Below, one piece after another: positions 61,583 to 64,000 of a stretch of 64,000 nt of DNA (position 1 is the first letter of the stretch; each line of letters starts with the position of its first letter). The notes beneath the pieces were generated by a model. The model made no database searches and was not told the origin of the DNA. It was given only the letters and a program-made list of their open reading frames with translations. This DNA comes from Sphingomonas jinjuensis (GTDB taxonomy: Bacteria; Pseudomonadota; Alphaproteobacteria; Sphingomonadales; Sphingomonadaceae). The translations under genes were made by a program, and so were the position numbers. The stretch lies in contig NZ_JACIEV010000006.1 of NCBI RefSeq assembly GCF_014197105.1, positions 124,001 through 188,000 of the forward strand, read 5' to 3'.

Positions 61583-62515
61583 ATGAGCCGCAGCATCGTC
61601 ATCACCGGTGGCGCGGGTCTCGTCGGGCAGAACCTGGTCGCCCGGCTGAAAGCCAAGGGCTATGATCGGATCGTCTCGATCGACAAGGCCGCGGCCAATT
61701 CGGCGGTGCTGAAGGAACAGCATCCCGACGTCGAGGTGATCGTCGCCGATCTGGCGAGCGACGACGGCTGGCAGGAGAAGCTCAACGGCATCGACGCGCT
61801 GGTCAGCGCGCATGCGCAGATCGGCGGGCTGGTGCCGGACGAGTTCGTCCGCAACAACATCACCGCGTCGGAGCGGCTGGTGGCGGCGGCAAGAGCGGCG
61901 GGCGTGCCGTATCTCGTCAACATCTCGTCGTCGGTGGTCAACTCGATGGCGGTCGACGATTATACCGAAACCAAGAAGGCGCAGGAAAAGCTGGTCGCCG
62001 CGAGCGGCATCCCGCAGGTCATCCTGCGCCCGACGCTGATGTTCGGCTGGTTCGACCGCAAGCATGTCGGCTGGCTGGCGCGGTTCATGGAGAAGGCGCC
62101 GGTCTTTCCCATTCCCGGATCGGGCAAGTATCTGCGCCAGCCGCTGTACGTCGGCGATTTCTGCGACGTGATCGTCGCCGCGGTCGAGCGCCGGATCGAG
62201 GGCGCGTACAACATCACCGGGCAGGAACGGATCGACTATATCGACCTGATCCGCGCAATGAAGAAGGCGACGGGGGCGAAGACGCCGATCGTCACCATTC
62301 CCTATGGCCTCTTCAAGGCGATGCTAAAGACCTATGGCCTGTTCAGCAGGAACCCGCCGTTCACCGAAAAACAGCTGAAGGCGTTGACGACGCCCGACGT
62401 GTTCGAGGTGATCGACTGGCCGGGGATCTTCGGCGTCCGCGCCACGCCGCTCGACGAGGCATTGGCGGAAACATTCCGGCATCCCGTGTATTCGAAGATC
62501 GCTCTTCAATTCTGA
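61583..62515 (+). CDS. NAD-dependent epimerase/dehydratase family protein
   Basis: This 310-residue protein starts at ATG 61583 (MSRSIVITGGAGLVGQNLVARL). The Rossmann motif is TGGAGLVG; the catalytic region has ISSSVVNS, and YTETKKAQEKLV stands for the YxxxK motif. It has the length of extended SDRs that act on nucleotide sugars. It lies upstream of an FAD-dependent oxidoreductase in the same direction, with a long palindromic repeat between them. A role in making an envelope sugar is inferred. Confidence 0.85.
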   Translation: MSRSIVITGGAGLVGQNLVARLKAKGYDRIVSIDKAAANSAVLKEQHPDVEVIVADLASDDGWQEKLNGIDALVSAHAQIGGLVPDEFVRNNITASERLVAAARAAGVPYLVNISSSVVNSMAVDDYTETKKAQEKLVAASGIPQVILRPTLMFGWFDRKHVGWLARFMEKAPVFPIPGSGKYLRQPLYVGDFCDVIVAAVERRIEGAYNITGQERIDYIDLIRAMKKATGAKTPIVTIPYGLFKAMLKTYGLFSRNPPFTEKQLKALTTPDVFEVIDWPGIFGVRATPLDEALAETFRHPVYSKIALQF

Positions 62516-62540
62516 ATTTGACGCCCATTCGTGTCCCGTC

Positions 62541-62674
62541 CCCACCCCACCGTTCGTGCTGAGGAGGTGCTGAGCGAAGTCGAAGCACCGTCTCGAAGCA
62601 GAGGTGGCTTGACCCACCCTTCGAGACGCCGCTTCGACTTCGCTCAGCGGCTGCTCAGGGCGAACGGGGGTGGG
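62541..62674. repeat. Long cruciform-forming inverted repeat (REP/BIME-like)
   Basis: Nested perfect arms are TGAGCGAAGTCGAAGC (62571-62586) with its complement at 62631-62646, GTCTCGAAG (62590-62598) with 62619-62627, and an outer CCCACC...GTTCG with CGAAC...GGTGGG near the ends. The whole could fold into one long hairpin in the 5' region of the next gene or act as a terminator. One arm type also appears near 41570. Confidence 0.85.
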
Positions 62675-62744
62675 TGTTTGCGCGCAATTCCCGTAAAGGC
62701 TCATCCCATGTCGATCCCTCACCCAGCGTCCGGAGCCTCCACCT

Positions 62745-64000
62745 GATGTCGCGCGTCGTCGTCATCGGCGCGGGCGCCATGGGCCTTGCCGCCGCCTATC
62801 ACGCCGCGAAGGCCGGCCACAGCGTTGAGGTGCTGGAATCGGGCAGCGAACCCGGCGGGATGGCCGCGCATTTCGACCTCGACGGGGTGTCGATCGAGCG
62901 CTTCTATCACTTCATCTGCAAGGCGGATGCGCCGACCTTCGCGCTGCTCGATGAGCTGGGGCTGGCCGACAAGATGCGCTGGCGCGAGACGTCGATGGGG
63001 TATTTCTCGGGCGGCAAGCTGCACAAATGGGGCGATCCCTTTGCGCTGCTGACCTATCCGGAGGTCAGCCTGATCGCGCGGTTGCGCTATGGCCTGCTGG
63101 CGTTCGTGTCGACCAAGAAGGCCAGCTGGGACGAGCTGGAGACGACCAGCGCGCGCGACTGGATCGTGGGCTGGGCGGGGCAAGAAGCTTATGACAAGCT
63201 GTGGAAGCCTTTGTTCGATCTAAAGTTTTACCAATATGCCGATAATGTCTCGGCGGCGTGGATCTGGACCCGCGTGAAGCGGATCGGCAATTCGCGTAAA
63301 TCGATGTTCCAGGAGGAGCTGGGCTATCTCGACGGCGGCAGCGAGGTGCTGGTCGATCGGCTGGTCGAGCGGATCGAGGCGATGGGCGGCCGCGTGTCGC
63401 TCTCGACCCTCGCGCTGCGCGTCGTCAGCGAGAACGGCCGCGTAACCGGCGTCGAGGCGAAGGACGGGTTCCACCCCGCCGATGCGGTGATCTCGACGAT
63501 GCCGACGCCGCTGGTGTCGGACATGATCCCCGACCTGCCGGCGGATTGGAAGGCGAAGTACGACGCGATCGTCAACATCGGCGTCGCCTGCCTGATCTTC
63601 AAACTGAAGCGCTCGGTGACGCCGCATTTCTGGGTCAACGTGTCGGAACCCGATATCGCGATCCCCGGCATCATCGAATTTTCGAATCTGCGGCCGATGC
63701 CGAATGGCGAGACGATCGTCTTCGTCCCCTATTACATGCCCGTCACCAACGAGAAGTTCGGCTGGCCCGACCAGAAGCTGCTGGACGAGGCGTTCTCGTA
63801 CATCAAGCGGATCAATCCGGCGCTGACCGAGGATGATATCCTCGCCAGCCGCGTCGCCCGGCTGAAATATGCGCAGCCGGTGTGCGAGCCGGGCTTCGCC
63901 GCGAAGATCCCGCCGGTGCAGACGCCGATCGAGGGGCTTCAGGTCGCCGACACCTGTTTCTATTATCCCGAGGACCGCGGCATCGCCGAAAGCGTGCGGC
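62745..64000 (+). CDS. FAD-dependent oxidoreductase, amine-oxidase/protoporphyrinogen-oxidase type (partial)
   Basis: The frame starts at ATG 62745 and runs off the window; 418 residues are visible. The N-terminus VVVIGAGAMGLAAAYHAAKAGHSVEVLESG is the FAD Rossmann motif, followed by GGMAAHFDLDGVSIERFYHFI and later YLDGGSEVLVDRLVERIEAMGG, as in NAD(P)/FAD oxidoreductases often next to glycosyltransferases. The substrate may be a lipid- or sugar-linked compound (inferred from the epimerase gene beside it). Confidence 0.85.

Noticed and set aside
1..64000. CRISPR array
   Set aside because: No regularly spaced short repeats with unique spacers were seen; the seven-copy repeat is dispersed over 29 kb.

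Overview
The window is high-GC DNA with overlapping, tightly packed genes. A TonB-dependent receptor, a class II DAHP synthase, a GH31 alpha-glucosidase, a PQQ glucose dehydrogenase, an HWE-type kinase and the general gene style point to an alphaproteobacterium of the Sphingomonas type. This assignment is inferred from gene content; no rRNA is present.

Layout. 1-6372 is ordinary chromosome: the end of a TonB receptor, an isocitrate/isopropylmalate-type dehydrogenase overlapping a small HTH protein, a lipoprotein/hydrolase pair, a divergent SDR/ArsR pair and an M28 peptidase. About 6637-51122 behaves as one integrated element of about 44.5 kb. It is bounded by a 17-bp perfect direct repeat of the 3' end of a tRNA-Glu(CTC) gene. 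The same 11-bp motif lies 60-65 bp inside each end, and a tyrosine integrase sits beside the tRNA. Inside the element there are (i) a defence module at the left end: a YobI-like P-loop NTPase gene broken by a 29-bp tandem duplication, and a divergent CBASS pair (SMODS nucleotidyltransferase with AGS-C sensor, plus SLATT membrane effector); (ii) an ImmA/IrrE-type metallopeptidase gene with a small partner; (iii) about 26 kb of metabolic, signalling and transport cargo (ene-reductase, beta-propeller, aspartyl protease/SGNH protein, two-component systems, LysR/epimerase, SulP, glucose dehydrogenase, and a run of membrane proteins); (iv) a mobilisation end: three exonuclease-like genes and one unknown gene, a MOB relaxase, a MobC-like protein, an inverted-repeat-rich oriT candidate, and the integrase. 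No type IV secretion genes are visible, so the element looks mobilisable rather than self-conjugative.

51106-64000 is chromosome again: tRNA-Glu, GH31 glucosidase, acyltransferase, DAHP synthase, two large glycan-type membrane proteins, a degraded copy of one of them, an NAD-dependent epimerase, a cruciform repeat and the start of an FAD-dependent oxidoreductase running off the window.

The least expected signals are the 29-bp duplication that switches the NTPase gene out of frame, a CD-NTase whose natural start position reads ATC, and a family of seven ~60-bp intergenic repeats. All seven repeats have the same orientation and nearly constant half-site spacing (40-41 bp), and all lie inside the element.
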